Below are positions 25,401 through 38,355 of a DNA stretch of 64,000 bases, piece by piece. Both the position numbers and the translations under genes were made by a program. The notes under the pieces are model-generated. The model saw only the letters and a program-made list of their open reading frames with translations, was not told the DNA's origin and searched no databases. The stretch comes from Tetranychus cinnabarinus (Eukaryota; Arthropoda; Arachnida; Trombidiformes; Tetranychidae), in NCBI GenBank assembly GCA_022266195.1, contig WHVY01000001.1, positions 9,796,001 through 9,860,000 of the forward strand, given 5' to 3'. Within the stretch, counting starts at the first letter, position 1. Every line of letters begins with the position of its first letter.

Positions 25401-27919
25401 GAATATTTTTTGTAAGAACCGTGAAATGGTGTAGATCAATTGTAGGAAGAGCGATGACAGACAGTTTGACACTGGATTTCTCACTGGTGACGTTGACAAT
25501 AGTTCTCAGAAGAGAAGACAGATTTTAAAGAGAAAGTCTGTAAGAAGATTAGAATCCAAAAGCCAATCGTGTGAATATTTTTATTGCTGATCGTGAGATT
25601 TACTGACATCTTGAATAAATTTGATGATTTAAATGTATTTAAGTTTTAAAGTCTTAACATCTTTAAGAGTGAATTATCCTTTTTCGGCAATCTAATCCAT
25701 TACGCGGATTGTTTTATTCCAAGTATTCAAGCTTCATATCCAGTCCATGATAATTAACTCTCTTTCAATTTTCATCAACATCACCAATTTTGAACCTGCT
25801 AAAAAATAAAGAGCAAAAAGGTGGATATTAAAACACAAGAATCAAAAAATGAAATGTTAAATATTAACTGCAGTTTTTAGATAAAAACTGAACCCTCAGA
25901 GTTAAGGATGAGAAGAAATTTTTCAACTCATTGCCCCCGTTTTCACTCACATCATCAACCTTAAGGTTGACAAACATTGAGATGGGAACTCTGTATTAGC
26001 ATGGCACGACTCATCATCGGGTTTTATTTATCCAAGAAAACGAATTATTAAGATAAAAAATGCGAGAAAGCAATAATACCTTCGTAATCAATCAAACAGA
26101 AGTCTTACTTTCCCATCAATTACCAATAAGAGTCATTCAACAGCAGATTAATGGTAAAACTATGATATGGTAAAAAAGAGAAAGAAAAAGTGCAAAATAG
26201 AGTGAGTTAAAGTTGATAAAAGTTGAAGAATAACAAAGCAAAATGTGAGAATATTGGGTTAAATGTTTCATAAAAAATACATAATACTTCAGTCGAGCTT
26301 AAATAATAATGATAATAATAGCTAATTGGCTAGCAGAAGAGTAAAATGAGGGAGAGAAAAGGTGAATAGAAAAAAATGGAACAGTTTCCACTGAATGAAT
26401 ATGTCAAAACAAGTCCGGCCCTGAATACATTTACGTGCCCAGGCCAACTTTCATTGAATATTAACGATAAAGAGAAAAAAAGTTTGCCACAAAAGTCTTA
26501 AAAAACCGGTTTAGAAGTGAACATAAGATGAAGGAGAAGCGTCTTACGAGTAAACGGAACTCGTGTGAGAACATGCGACTTTTAGTGACATATGGGATAA
26601 TAAACTGGACACTATTTTCGCTTTATGGTTTATTTATAGTAGCCTGGCTGGGTCTGGTAACCGTTGTAATCTTTTTAAGAAAATCATTCAATATCTTGGG
26701 TTTTCTTCATCTTTTTTTGTCCCGATCAAGTCTTATCAATATCACCTCCTTGAGAAGCTTGAATGATTGACACTTGAGAAAAAAATTGTCACCGTCTTTT
26801 TTTGGTCAAGTTAGACTTCAAAGGTTTCTTCTTGCATGGGAAAATTATTGATATACTTCTGGTTACCGTCATTATAAAAGTATCTATTTTACTGAAAGAT
26901 TGGAGAACGGAAAACAATTTAATTGATCTACCGTATGAGCAAAAATATAACTTTTTACATGTTAGCATTACCTAAAACAAGAGATATTAACAAAAGATTA
27001 AATTAATAATACGAGCCCCTGCCATTGGACCTATATCAGCAGTTACTAAAGGGTGTATTGTTTAAGAGTGAAATTATGTGAGCAAAAGAGTAACATTTAC
27101 TTATCTGTTTGTGCTGGTTATGGCGATAAATATGTTGATAAGATGCAGGTAAAGGCGAAAATGGACAATGATGAAAAATGCATCATATTTATCAACATCT
27201 TAATCATCATAATCACCACAATCAGGTAAAAAAATGTTACTCTTTTCGCTCCCATAATTTCACTCTTAAACAATACACCCTTTATAAGAACAATTGACGC
27301 ACCTCAATCAAATTCAAACACTAAAGGACAAATCTTCCCCGTCAGCGCAATGATCGAAGCAAATAAAAATAATGGAATGCTTACGATGACACAAAATGAT
27401 TTAAGTAAGGCAAATGAATGTCTAAGGGTCTATTTGAGTTTAATATTTAACCATAAAAACCAACCATGCTTTATTATTGATAAAATTTGTGAAAAATTAA
27501 ATAAAATTTGTTAAGACTTACGACTTGATCTTTCATCTTAAGGCAACCATCAGCGTAAGCTAACTTGAGTGCTCCATACACGAGTTTTAGCACTCAATTA
27601 ACGCTGTTGTTTAGCAATGGCAATGGATTCAAAATATTGAACCAACATTGTTTGATAATATTTTTGCAAAACGTGCTTTAATCCTGGTTACGCGCGCAAT
27701 TCAACCATATTCATTTCTTGCTTCTGGTTTTAGTCGGTTATGTCAAGGAAATCATTAAAATGTCGATCATAAATACTTTCTATGATGTAATGAAATCAAG
27801 TTCGCATCCATCCAGATGAGAAGGTTGAAGAAAATTTGAAGATTTTATACAGTTTGAAATTAAATGGAATTTGAAACATCACATCAAAAAGACAGATTTT
27901 TAGTCAACAGGTAAAACGA
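22417..27919. other. Intergenic, glutamine synthetase-like to MMS22L-like
   Basis: About 5.5 kb without a supportable gene, apart from one MITE at 27049-27282. An ATG-initiated frame at 26528-26770 (80 codons) contains a hydrophobic run but has no homology or splice context I can support. The rest is AT-rich with no RNA gene seen. Confidence 0.5.
27049..27282. mobile_element. MITE with AAGGGTGTATTG ends
   Basis: A 234-base element with inverted ends of about 48 bases: AAGGGTGTATTGTTTAAGAG... against ...CTCTTAAACAATACACCCTT. The match continues through GTGAAATTATG and AAAAGAGTAACAT. TA flanks both ends (27047-27048, 27283-27284). Non-coding; Tc1/mariner-type target choice. Confidence 0.88.
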
Positions 27920-30627
27920 TTATTTCAAACTATTGCCATGAAAAAAGTTTCTTAACGCATCTCTGATATCATTTGTGCTCTGTTTTCCTTCAAGTTCGAT
28001 CTCATGAATTCGTTGGGCAATGGTTGTTACAAGCTTTGGTTTCACCTCGGGAAGGAACTTAATGAAGATCATTAACAATCGGAAAAGTTTTATCATATTG
28101 GGACCAATCAAATTACGAGAGATGATGTCAGTAAGCTTTGGTTCGAAGTATTCAGAGATATGATTTGGTACATTTTTTATAACGATGACAATCAGTTTTT
28201 GAATAACAGTTTTAATACGAGTTTGACCACTATCATCACTCTTCAAAAATCTTTCAGTTAATTCTGCTAATAGTTGACAAACTTCTTTAATCAATAGAGA
28301 TTCGCCACTTTCGAATAATAGATCACAAAATTTTTCACGCTGCTTGTTGTCAATTCGAGAAGAGCAGGTAAAAAGAAAGAAATTATTTCGGAATTCCGAT
28401 GGATTGAGTTTGCCTGAATCTTTGAAATAACTCAAGAATGTTAGATTTGAAGCAACTTCGCATACATCAATTTGAATGATCGATCCTTTACCATATTGAG
28501 CTTTTACAAAGGGCAGAAAATTTTTCATGATATTGGCCAAAAAAATGCCAAACGAATGTTGGTTTGAAGCATCTAAAACCAACGGAAGATAAATGCGGAC
28601 AGAATTAATTACACGAGTGACTGATGCGACCAGATTTAATAAATCACGATCGGCTAATTGACCAAACACTTTAACGATAGATTGAGGTATTAGTGCACAT
28701 TTTCCAATCGATTCAACCTTGACTTCTGATACATAAATGATTTCCTGAAAATACAATAAAATAAGTTCGATGCATGACTCTCTCGATGATGTATTTGATT
28801 TATCTAATCTTGATAAAATCTCCGCCAGCCTATCGAAAATGTCTATGGCAATTACAATAAGTTTGTTCATATCTTTTTCGTCTGATAAAAGAAGGGCAGC
28901 ACAGATGGTTGACTGGATCATCAGCTTAACCTTTTTAGAATGGCTTGATTTAATTTTAATTGCTTTAGCGAGCTCAGCAAATTTATCAACGATGTCAACA
29001 TAATGGTCATCTGAGGCATAGCAGCAAACAATAAGAATCGTTAATACTTTGTAAAGTTGGCTTTCATTCAATTCCTCAACTGGATACTTTGAAAGAGCGG
29101 TGAAAAGATCGCTTTTAAGTTTCTGCCATAGCTGAATATTTTGATAAGAATTTTTAGCGAATAATTTAAAAATTACTTTTTCAAGAAGAAGAAGTAATAA
29201 ATCGAGAAGTTTGTCGTCCATCTCAGATGCTGAGCCTCTCTCGAAAAGTGTCCTAAGCTTGAGGGACCATTGATTACTAGATTTCGGTAAAGTATAATAA
29301 ACACTGGATGAGGATTGAGATGAAGTCAACATTTTCATGTAATAGTCAACAAATGGTACGGGGATGTCGACACAAACACTACATCGTTTAACTGCATTGA
29401 AACAAAGCTGCATTGCGATTTCCAGTAATTCACTTTTGACAAAGCTGGATTCTTGGAAATCACGCAACACAGAAATGATTGCTTGCGTGAAACCAGTAGA
29501 ATTGCAAGAATCTTGACTAGTTATGGAGTCTTTAGGAGCACCAATAAGCTCTAAAAGGTTGCTCATTAGCCATAAATTTGCAATATTAAGGTTATCTAGT
29601 GAATTAAAGTTACTGGGTACTCTTTTGTAAGTTATCAAACTATCTCGATCTTTACATTCTTTCCGATTTTCTTCAATGAAATTGTCTATTATCACATTAA
29701 AGTAGAACCAAAAAGGATGGATATTTAGGATTGCAGGATCTTTTTCCACAAGAATCTTGATAATGGTGAATAAGACACGGTGACAAGTGCAAACATATGG
29801 GTCTATTGTGGTCAACATCCGCATGTCTTTAGTAGATGAAAATTTTTGAAGCGATATGTATAGAAGATCAGCCAACAAGCATTCAAGAAATTTAATTCGT
29901 GAATCAGCTGGATCGTTTACTTCTCCTAGGATCTCAATTTTACCGCGCGTCTGCTGATTGTATTCACTCAACAAATGAAACGAGATTAGCCAGACATCGA
30001 AACAAGCATGGAGGTATTGTCGCGAGGGCGATTGAATATCAGAAGATAATATATAAATGTTAGGATCGAAATCATCCAACATAGATATCCGTCCAGTGAA
30101 TCTCACTAAGTTGGTCATCTCTCTGATGGAAATTTGCTGAAATGTTGCATTGCCTTGTTTGTTAATTTTGTAGACGCACTTAAGAAAGTTAAAAATTTGC
30201 GAACGATAGTGAATCCATAAAGTCATGTTTGCGCTTGATCTTTTGGCCGTTATAGCAACTTTGAAGATGTTGATGGCTTTTCTATAAGATAATAAAGAAT
30301 TAATAATGAAACAACGAAACTGTATAAACCGAAAGAAGTCAAACAAACTTACTTCACTAAATTAAAATAGTGGACCAAATCTTCTTCACACGTCGACTCA
30401 TTGATAGTTATTTTTTGGTCAAGAAGTTCAAGCCCTCCGACAGAGTCACCATCACTCTCTTCGGCAAACCTGAATTATAAGAAAAACCATAATTAATTTG
30501 AAATAGTAATGAATATGCAGAAAAAAATCTCAACTTACAGTTTAATCTTGTCTTCCGCCATTTTAAGAATAGAGGTGATTGATGGCGTTGTACTAATTGT
30601 ATCACAACAGAAAATCCCAGAATCCAT
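27920..30627 (-). CDS. Putative MMS22L-like DNA-repair protein
   Basis: Three coding exons on the minus strand, 30627-30539, 30469-30353 and 30281-27920, join in frame (donors GTAAGT, acceptors CAG and TAG) to 855 residues starting MDSGIFCCDTIS. The protein is a string of leucine-rich helices with no TM segment. Several stretches follow vertebrate MMS22L in order when compared from memory: INESTCEEDLVHYFNLVKK near residue 55, HPFWFYFNVIIDN, and IQLWQKLKSDLF followed by VEELNESQLYKVLTI. MMS22L with TONSL loads RAD51 at stalled or broken replication forks in the nucleus. The protein is shorter than human MMS22L (1243), which fits a reduced arthropod form. Similarity is weak, so another helical-repeat protein cannot be excluded. 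That this is a real, intact gene is much surer than its identity. Confidence 0.55.
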
Positions 30628-32766
30628 GACTAGTTTGTTCAGATGTACAATTAATTATCAAGATAAAATAACAATAAATGAATTACATTAAATCACAGAA
30701 GAAATAACAGTTTGATTTCATAACATAGACAAAATAAACAAAAAACTTTATTTGAGCGCGTAAAGTTACAGTAAATTGGAGAATCAGCCAATCACAAAGC
30801 ACTTTACAAACTCCATCTATTAGTGATTTAAGTAAGCTGTGATGCACATCAACTTTAAAACTCAAAACCTATTAGTTTTGAAGAATTGAAATATTCAATT
30901 GTTTTCAGGATTTCCAGACGAAATATAAAAATAACCAGAATTTAGCCTTTTCTGTTTATATCGAAGTCTATTATAGCTAGATTATTTTCCATTGTTGATA
31001 TTGATATCAATAAAGCACGTAAAGTCTTTTCGACTGTCGTTAAGATTATCAATTAATTTTAACAATTTTGATTGAAATAGATTTTTCTACTCAAACGCTG
31101 CAATAATTTAAATGAGAATAGATCAGAAAAGGGAGAAATTCAATTTCTTCACTTTCATTTAAGCGAACACAATGAATTTTAAATTCCTCTCACTATTTGG
31201 TCACTTCAAGTCTCGATAAATCTGCAAATTGTCCATGATCATATTATGATGATTTGGTTTGAGAATTTAAGAAAATTTCTGAGCCCATGCTGTACTTGAA
31301 TTCATATAAGATGATATCTTTGAGTTTGAATACACTTTACCCTTTAAGCATTTTATACGATTTCACTTTGACTAGATTAATTGATATTATCTTGGATGGC
31401 AATCCAATGCTGCGAAAATAAATTGGATAGAAAAATAGTGAAATGATAATGTACAATATTAATATTTTGAATGAACTGAGTAATCAATGAAAATGGATTT
31501 ATTTAAAGCAAATTAATCCAGAATTTTGGACTAAAAATAGATAAATTGATCCAACACATCGAATTTTTTAACTTTAGTAACTAAATTTCAACTTAAGGGA
31601 TTTCAAATTCAATCTAATAAATAAGACAAATGAAATAGTGGACATAGCAGTCAACATAACGTTAAAATCTAAACATTTACAAATGTAATACGAAAGGCGA
31701 TAAGATCATTTATTAGGATGTCCAAGTCCAAATCTTTGATAATTGATAAGAATACAATAAAGCTTTTCCTTTTTCATCTGGAGACTTTTCAGCTTGGAAT
31801 ATTCAAGTTTTGTAAGTCTAGGAGCGTATATTTTGTTTCTTTTGCGAGGTCAAGCCCACGCTTGTAGGAATAAGATGGTACAAGTAACTGGTAATTATCA
31901 GGATGGCGATTATTTGATAAAAAAATTTAGGTGGATTTGGGTTGATTTTAATGAGTAGCCTCATTAGAGATTTGCATCAAAATAAATGAATACAATGTAT
32001 ATAACAGTGTCTAAAAAATGGCAGATTTTAAAGTCATCCAACTGAATCCTTTTTGATTCTGTTGAAAAGTTGAATAGCACACATTAAAAAACGTCGACAA
32101 TTGATGTTAATCAGTCATAGGTAAACCAACTTAGATTGTTCTTTGATTTAACCAGCAGATGCAAAGAAAGATATGGATGATTAAAAATTGTGAAAACTTG
32201 GTGAGTTAACGGCAACCCAAAAAACATGGAAACACAAATGTTGGACCAGAAAAGGGAGAAAGAGAAAATTTTAGGGGAAACTTTCAAATTATGGGATACA
32301 ATTATAAATCAAACTATAGTCATTAAACATTGTCAACTTCAATTAATTAATCAGTCAATTACAATGTATCGAAGCGTATTTAGTAAAAAAAATAATAAAG
32401 GGAAAAAGACAGAAGTTGAATAAACAGACGAGATCGCAAAGGAAACCAGAAGGCAACTTGAAAGACAGAGCGCGTAGGCAAAGGAAGACAGAGGGGAGAT
32501 GAAAGGGGAGACAATGGATAGAGAAAGTAAGAACCTTTAAATGAAAGCTTGTTTTTGTTCGAACCATTTGGTTCAGTAAGTTTAAGTGAATAATCTTATT
32601 TTTGAATGGTGATGATAACTAAATCATCTTTATTAATCACAACATCATCATGCCATCTTCATCATCATGTTTACCATCTTCACCATTTGATTAATCAACA
32701 AATTACTGGGTTAAATTATATTGAAAATCATTCCAAACAGTCAGTTAAACCTTCACCTTGTAAGGA
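30628..32766. other. Intergenic between divergent genes
   Basis: About 2.1 kb separating the divergent starts of the MMS22L-like gene (-) and the PGAP6-like gene (+). It should contain both promoters, but no TATA box or other site is distinctive. No other gene is seen. Confidence 0.45.
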
Positions 32767-35700
32767 ATGGTTGTTTGCTTTGCCTTGACAACTTATCATC
32801 TTAAATTAATTTCTATCATCATTACAATATTTTATCCTAGGATAATTATTGATCCTGCTCATGCATCAGAAGGTAAGAATTTTCATTTATTAGACAAATC
32901 AATAGTGAAAAATGGATGCTTTGGAAAATAGCCTTTGATTATTTGCTTTGAGATATTTTTTATGCAGAGGAAATGGATTTCAATAACCATTGTTACTCTC
33001 TTAAAGACTTGGGCCAAGCTTCACTTTATTGATTTCTTTATTATATTTTCTCGCCATTGTTTTTCAAAAATCCAGTCTTTATTCAAAATTGATTATTCTA
33101 TCTTATCTTTCTACGAGTTACACAATAATAATTTTCCCTTTTATCTAGCGACAAAACCGTTAAAAATGAATGTGAACTCTGATGTTAACCTCATCTAATG
33201 TCTCCATTTAGACTCTCTCTTAAGACTAAAATGTTATCCATCATTAATCTCTACCTTTTTCTTTTAATTATCGGTTATAGATTTACTTTATTTTGTATCA
33301 GATTTCATTTGTTGCCGACTTGCATTGAAAATAAACGATTTGTTGAGTGTTTAAAGTGAAATAACATTACTAATAATGTTGTGTTCCATTATTCACTGTC
33401 GATTTCTCCGCTGAGAAGAAAGAGGTTGCTCCTAAAAGATAAATTCAATATACAAAAAAAGCAGGCAAGCTCTATGAAAATAGTTCTTTCTAAGTCAACT
33501 GACAATTGTAGATGTAATTGGGTTAATAGAAGCTTGCAATTAAATTATGCCTAATTTGATTGTTAAAATAGTATGTTACATTAATTTTTTACATTGAGCA
33601 ACACCACTTTTTTACCAGCAAAAATGAACAATCCTCGTCTAATTTAATTACTGATCACTGGAATAATGCAATCCATAAACTCATAATTGCTAAAAATATT
33701 AATTTTTCCCTCGATTGACCTTCTATAATTCAGCCAATATCGTCATTCATATCTATCTATTTATAAATTATTTCATTAAACCAGAATAGCATACGAAGCT
33801 AATAACATCTGCATTAATTCCTAATGTTTTAGAATAGCAATTAATCAATTTTTTCAAAAGTCATCCTAATATAATAGAAACCCATTTAAACTCATTCTTC
33901 AGGTGAAGTTTTGCTAAGCGATAAAACATTGCCATCAACACCATCAAGAGTTAGGTTTACCGGTCAACCAATTTTCTGGTAATTTTCACCAACCAGCGAT
34001 TTTAATTTTGAATTGTGGGTAAACATTGTTCTTTTATCTTAATTTGCAATATAATCCAAATCAATGAAAAAAATTTAATTAAATCATTGAACTGTTCAGT
34101 GACACAATTTTTCTGATGATCATAATAAATTCTGATGGCCTCATTGTTGCTTCAATTGATTTCAATTGAATTGCCTTTTCATGAGATAAATTTTTCTAGC
34201 ATTATTAATTTGCCTTTGAAAAATGAAAAGGAAGGTGAATCTACTCATCAAGGTTTATTTGATTTCCTTTAATCATTATGATACATCTTCTCATCCTCTT
34301 CCCCCACATGTATCTTTATCTGAGGAAATGAAAATTTCTTCTCAGATGAGAATATGTTTCTCCAAGTTGACCTTTTGTTTCTGTATTTGCTTTTTCCCTT
34401 CTAATAAGTCTTTTTTCAACTAGTCATTTATTAGGTTCAGTGAATTTGAACAGTTTCATCCTTCAAGTTTTCAGTAAACAGATAAACACTCAACGGTCAT
34501 CTTCAATCTATCTGGTTAAATGACCATCAGGTTAAAGATCACCATTGGAATATTAACAGCTTAATGGTTAAAGCTGAAAATAAACATGACAAAAATGTGA
34601 TTGAGGATAAAATAGGACAATCATTGTATAATCACTGTGCCTTGGTTAATGAACAGATTATGTTTGTCCGGATTTTGTTAATCAATTCCAACTATCTGAT
34701 CAATATCCTAGTTGAGATTCATCTTTTTTTAAGAAGGATTTTATTTACTCTTCATCAGTAAATAATTAACCTTTTCTGATTGATCACTTGAGATGTAAAT
34801 AAATGATTTGCTACTGAAGTCCATCCATTATTGTGCTTATTGTTTGAATAGGAGTTTGTGTTGTATTTTCCGGAGTTTGAAATTAATGATGAGTCTTTAT
34901 TGAACTTTGTATCCAAAAGCTTAATACTTGATGAAATGGTGAAAATACAATTTTTTATCTTATTATCGATCTTTAATTTACTATAAATCACCCTATTTTA
35001 ATAAACATGAACATGAATAAAGTACTGAGCTTGTAATAATCAAATTGAAATGAAATGGAAATAAATGCATTCGATTCATTTTTACATACAATTGTCTCTT
35101 TCAATTTGATTTATCTATCCTTATATGTATGTTTCCACTTCTGTTTCCATGTTCACTCGATGAAATAATAAATATCTTTTTACTAGGATAATGATGTTGA
35201 TCATAAGTGATTATATTGGAGATTCAGGATTGTGGTAAAGATTCGTTAGCCTGTTATTTTCCATCTTTTTCTTTACGTTTATTGTTATTAAACTGTTATT
35301 GTACTGTTTCTATTATCAATCGTAAAATTATTTCTTTTTGTTTATCTTCACTAATGGACTAACAATTTATTTCTCTCTATTATCTATTGCAGTAAACGAT
35401 CAATATTATGCTTCTCGACCAATATTCCCACTTCAATCATATCGAGACATCACCCTATTCCATTACACCATTCCAGATGAAATTGTCTCTGCTCGATGGA
35501 CAATCTGGTCGAACTCAACGTCCAACTGTGATTCCAAAGAAGTAACACTTCTCCTTAGATGGCAAGGTTATCCATTGATACCTTCACTTCATAATGCAAC
35601 GGCTTCAAAGGATGTACTTATCGACTTTTCTGAGCAATACGATTTACACCTTAAAACTAGTGAAATTCGAACAACCTCTTTTACCTTATCTCGACCTCTG

Positions 35701-38355
35701 CCAGGTCAATGGTTTGGTATTGGATTCATCAAACATTCCTCCAATCGTATAGTTCAACGAGGTTTACACAGTAAATGCAAGGTTTCTTTGTCTACTCGTC
35801 TTTCCATGGTTAAATTAAAACTAGATGAAGAAGTTAAATTGATCAGTTCAGATTCACAAGCAACTCACAGGTTACAGGATCGACTTCTTTTCAAATTTTA
35901 CGTTCCTCTGTTCACCAACAGTGCCAAACTAACACTGTCAGGATGTTCAAGAATAACAAAGTCTGGCGATGAGAGTGATGATGACGAAGAATCAAGTGGA
36001 GGAGGAAATGGAAGCTCAAAACGACGGTCTGGAGAGGGTTGTCCCATCAAAATATATACTCGAAGCTTAGGACTTCCATCTGATCGGCTCTATGACAGTT
36101 CACTTGATTGTTCCCCTAATTTAGGAGATGATTGTATAGCAAGTGGTTTCAATTTCACTCAAAATGGTTGGAATTATGTGTTGCTTGTGAAAAAACCAAG
36201 TCGAACTGATAATATTCCAGTTGAATTTTCAGCTTCTATTGCTACATCACAATGTATTCACAATCGTAATATTGAAAAGTCTAACTTCGCATCTGCTTCT
36301 TCCTTAGTTTCTCGTTTTTCAGCACTTTTAGCGTCTCCTGAATCCATAGTCTCACCATCATCGCCATCATTAGAATCTTCTAGTGCTACTTCAGTACCTC
36401 CAATGTCGGCTTACGACGTCCTATCTGAACTGCCAGATCCTATTTCTTCGTCTCCACAATCAACTCCATCACCACCTCAACCGATTGATGGAACAATAGA
36501 TGATAAAGAAAAACGATTATTTTCCTTTTCAAGCAAACCAAAAAGTCATTCTCAGGATAACAATCCTCTCTGGTTCACGCGACATCTGTTAAAATCCACT
36601 GAAACAGATTTTTGTCCATTTCGAGTGAATTTAGTTCGCTACAATCTTCACGGGTCTTTTAATTTCCAATATGACCACGCTGATGCCTTTAAACCACGAG
36701 TGGGTCATTTTACTGTTAAACCTTTTGTCGATATTCCTAATTCAATGACATTATCAGTTTCGAACAAACACAATCCACCTTTAGTGGATGAAGAGCTAAC
36801 AGATGAAACTAATGAGAGAGAAAAGCGTATTTTACCATCATCAGGTAGTAAAGATAATTTAACTGAATTATCCGTCCTACACTTTGAAATATTACCCATC
36901 CTTGACTCGGGAGGTACATTGACAATTGATGTTGGATTAAATCCATTTGTGAACATGACCAAGCAAAATGTATCTATCTATGGATGCCTACAACATGGTC
37001 ATTACTCAACAGCCTTTGGCTCTTGTCAATATTCAATCAAAGTCAACTCTAGTCATAACCCGTTAATTGCATTGAAATTACCTTATCCTCGAGCTGGACT
37101 TTGGTTCATCTCATTAAAAACTGAATGCTATCATTTTGATGGTCGGTCTTTCAAAACTGAAATATGTCAATCCAATAGTACTTCAATCCTTATGAGTATT
37201 AAATCCAATTCATGCTTTGAAAATCAATGTGGACCACATGGTAAATGCAATCAATTCATTAGCGGTGGACTTATATTTTCAACTTGTATCTGTAATTCAG
37301 GTAAATATTTTGATTGAAGAACAATATTATACAAAAATTAGATTAATTGCTAAAAATTATAATTTTATTCATTATTTTGATCTTCAATATTTGCAGGCTG
37401 GAAAGGAATGGACTGTAAAGATGGAACTGACGCTTTAGACGAAAGAGAAATTCTAATAAACTTTTTACTATTAACATTGAGTAATTTAGTTTTCGTTCCA
37501 GCTCTTATATTAGCATTATATCGTCATCTTTTCACTGAAGCATTCATTTACTTGATTGCTATGAGCTCATCTATTGTAAGTATCATATTGCAAATGAAGC
37601 AAAATATTTAAATCCAAAAAATTATATTAATATACTTTTCATAATTTCTTTTCTCCTCTAACAGTTATATCACGCTTGTGATTCCGATTCTCTTCAAGCT
37701 TTTTGCTTGATCAAGCTCAATGTTCTTCAATATGTCGACTTCTATTCAGCGCTATTGGCCTTTTGGGTAACCCTGATATCACTTTCCAATTTACCAACTG
37801 AAGCCCGCTCATTCTTTCACCTTGTCGGCTCAGTTCTATTAGCTATTGGAGTTCAATATGATCGAACCTCTCTATGGACATTCGTTGTTCCTGTGTCTGC
37901 AGGTTTCGTCATTGTGATTTTAACTTGGGTATGTTAATAGGTTCATGTCCATTAGTTCAATATCTTGCTCTTATCATAGCCTTTTTTTATTAATTTGTTT
38001 CGCTTTTCTTTCTCTTTAGTGCTTCTTTTGCTGCATTAAACGTAACTGTTTCCCATCGTGCCAATTGTGGTCATTAAGCATGCTACCTGGACTAGTAATG
38101 ACCAGTGCCGGTTTGGCAATTTATTCATTATTCGAGACGAAAGACAATTACGCTATTGTTCATAGCTTTTGGCATGCTGTTATGGCATCAGCACTTGTCT
38201 TTTTAATACCCACCATGGAACATAAAAGTAAAAAGCAAGCCTCCCCTCCGGATGAGGAAGATGAAAACTTTAGAGGGAAAGGTATTAATCATGAGACTTA
38301 TTATGAGCTTATCGCCGAGGAAGGTTCCCATCTTGCACGTCATCCCCTAACTTAA
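32767..38355 (+). CDS. PGAP6/TMEM8-family multi-pass membrane protein
   Basis: PGAP6 is a cell-surface GPI-specific phospholipase A2 of the CREST superfamily. Five exons, 32767-32872, 35393-37300, 37397-37575, 37665-37928 and 38020-38355, join in frame to 930 residues; intron 1 is 2.5 kb. Exon 1, deduced from frame and donor, encodes a hydrophobic signal (MVVCFALTTYHLKLISIII) spliced to VNDQYYASRP. Order: signal; long ectodomain with TMEM8-type beta-sandwich repeats (SYRDITLFHYTIP, LPGQWFGIGF, RAGLWFISL); an EGF-like module about 655-685 (SCFENQCGPHGKCN); then a seven-helix CREST domain about 695-880. CREST metal/catalytic motifs are visible: LYHACD, QYVDFYSA, QYDRTSLW and HSFWHAV. It is longer than human PGAP6 (771) because of acidic Ser/Gly and Ser/Pro linkers around residues 240-260 and 350-420. 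The tail carries LARHPLT. TMEM8B is the other possible orthologue. Confidence 0.9.

Noticed and set aside
26528..26770. 80-codon frame with a hydrophobic segment
   Set aside because: It has an ATG and a possible membrane stretch but no homology, splice context or codon pattern; chance is sufficient.
35338..35392. Start of the PGAP6-like protein within its long ORF
   Set aside because: The beginning of that frame is intron sequence with a pyrimidine tract and CAG acceptor; a signal-peptide exon at 32767-32872 fits in frame.
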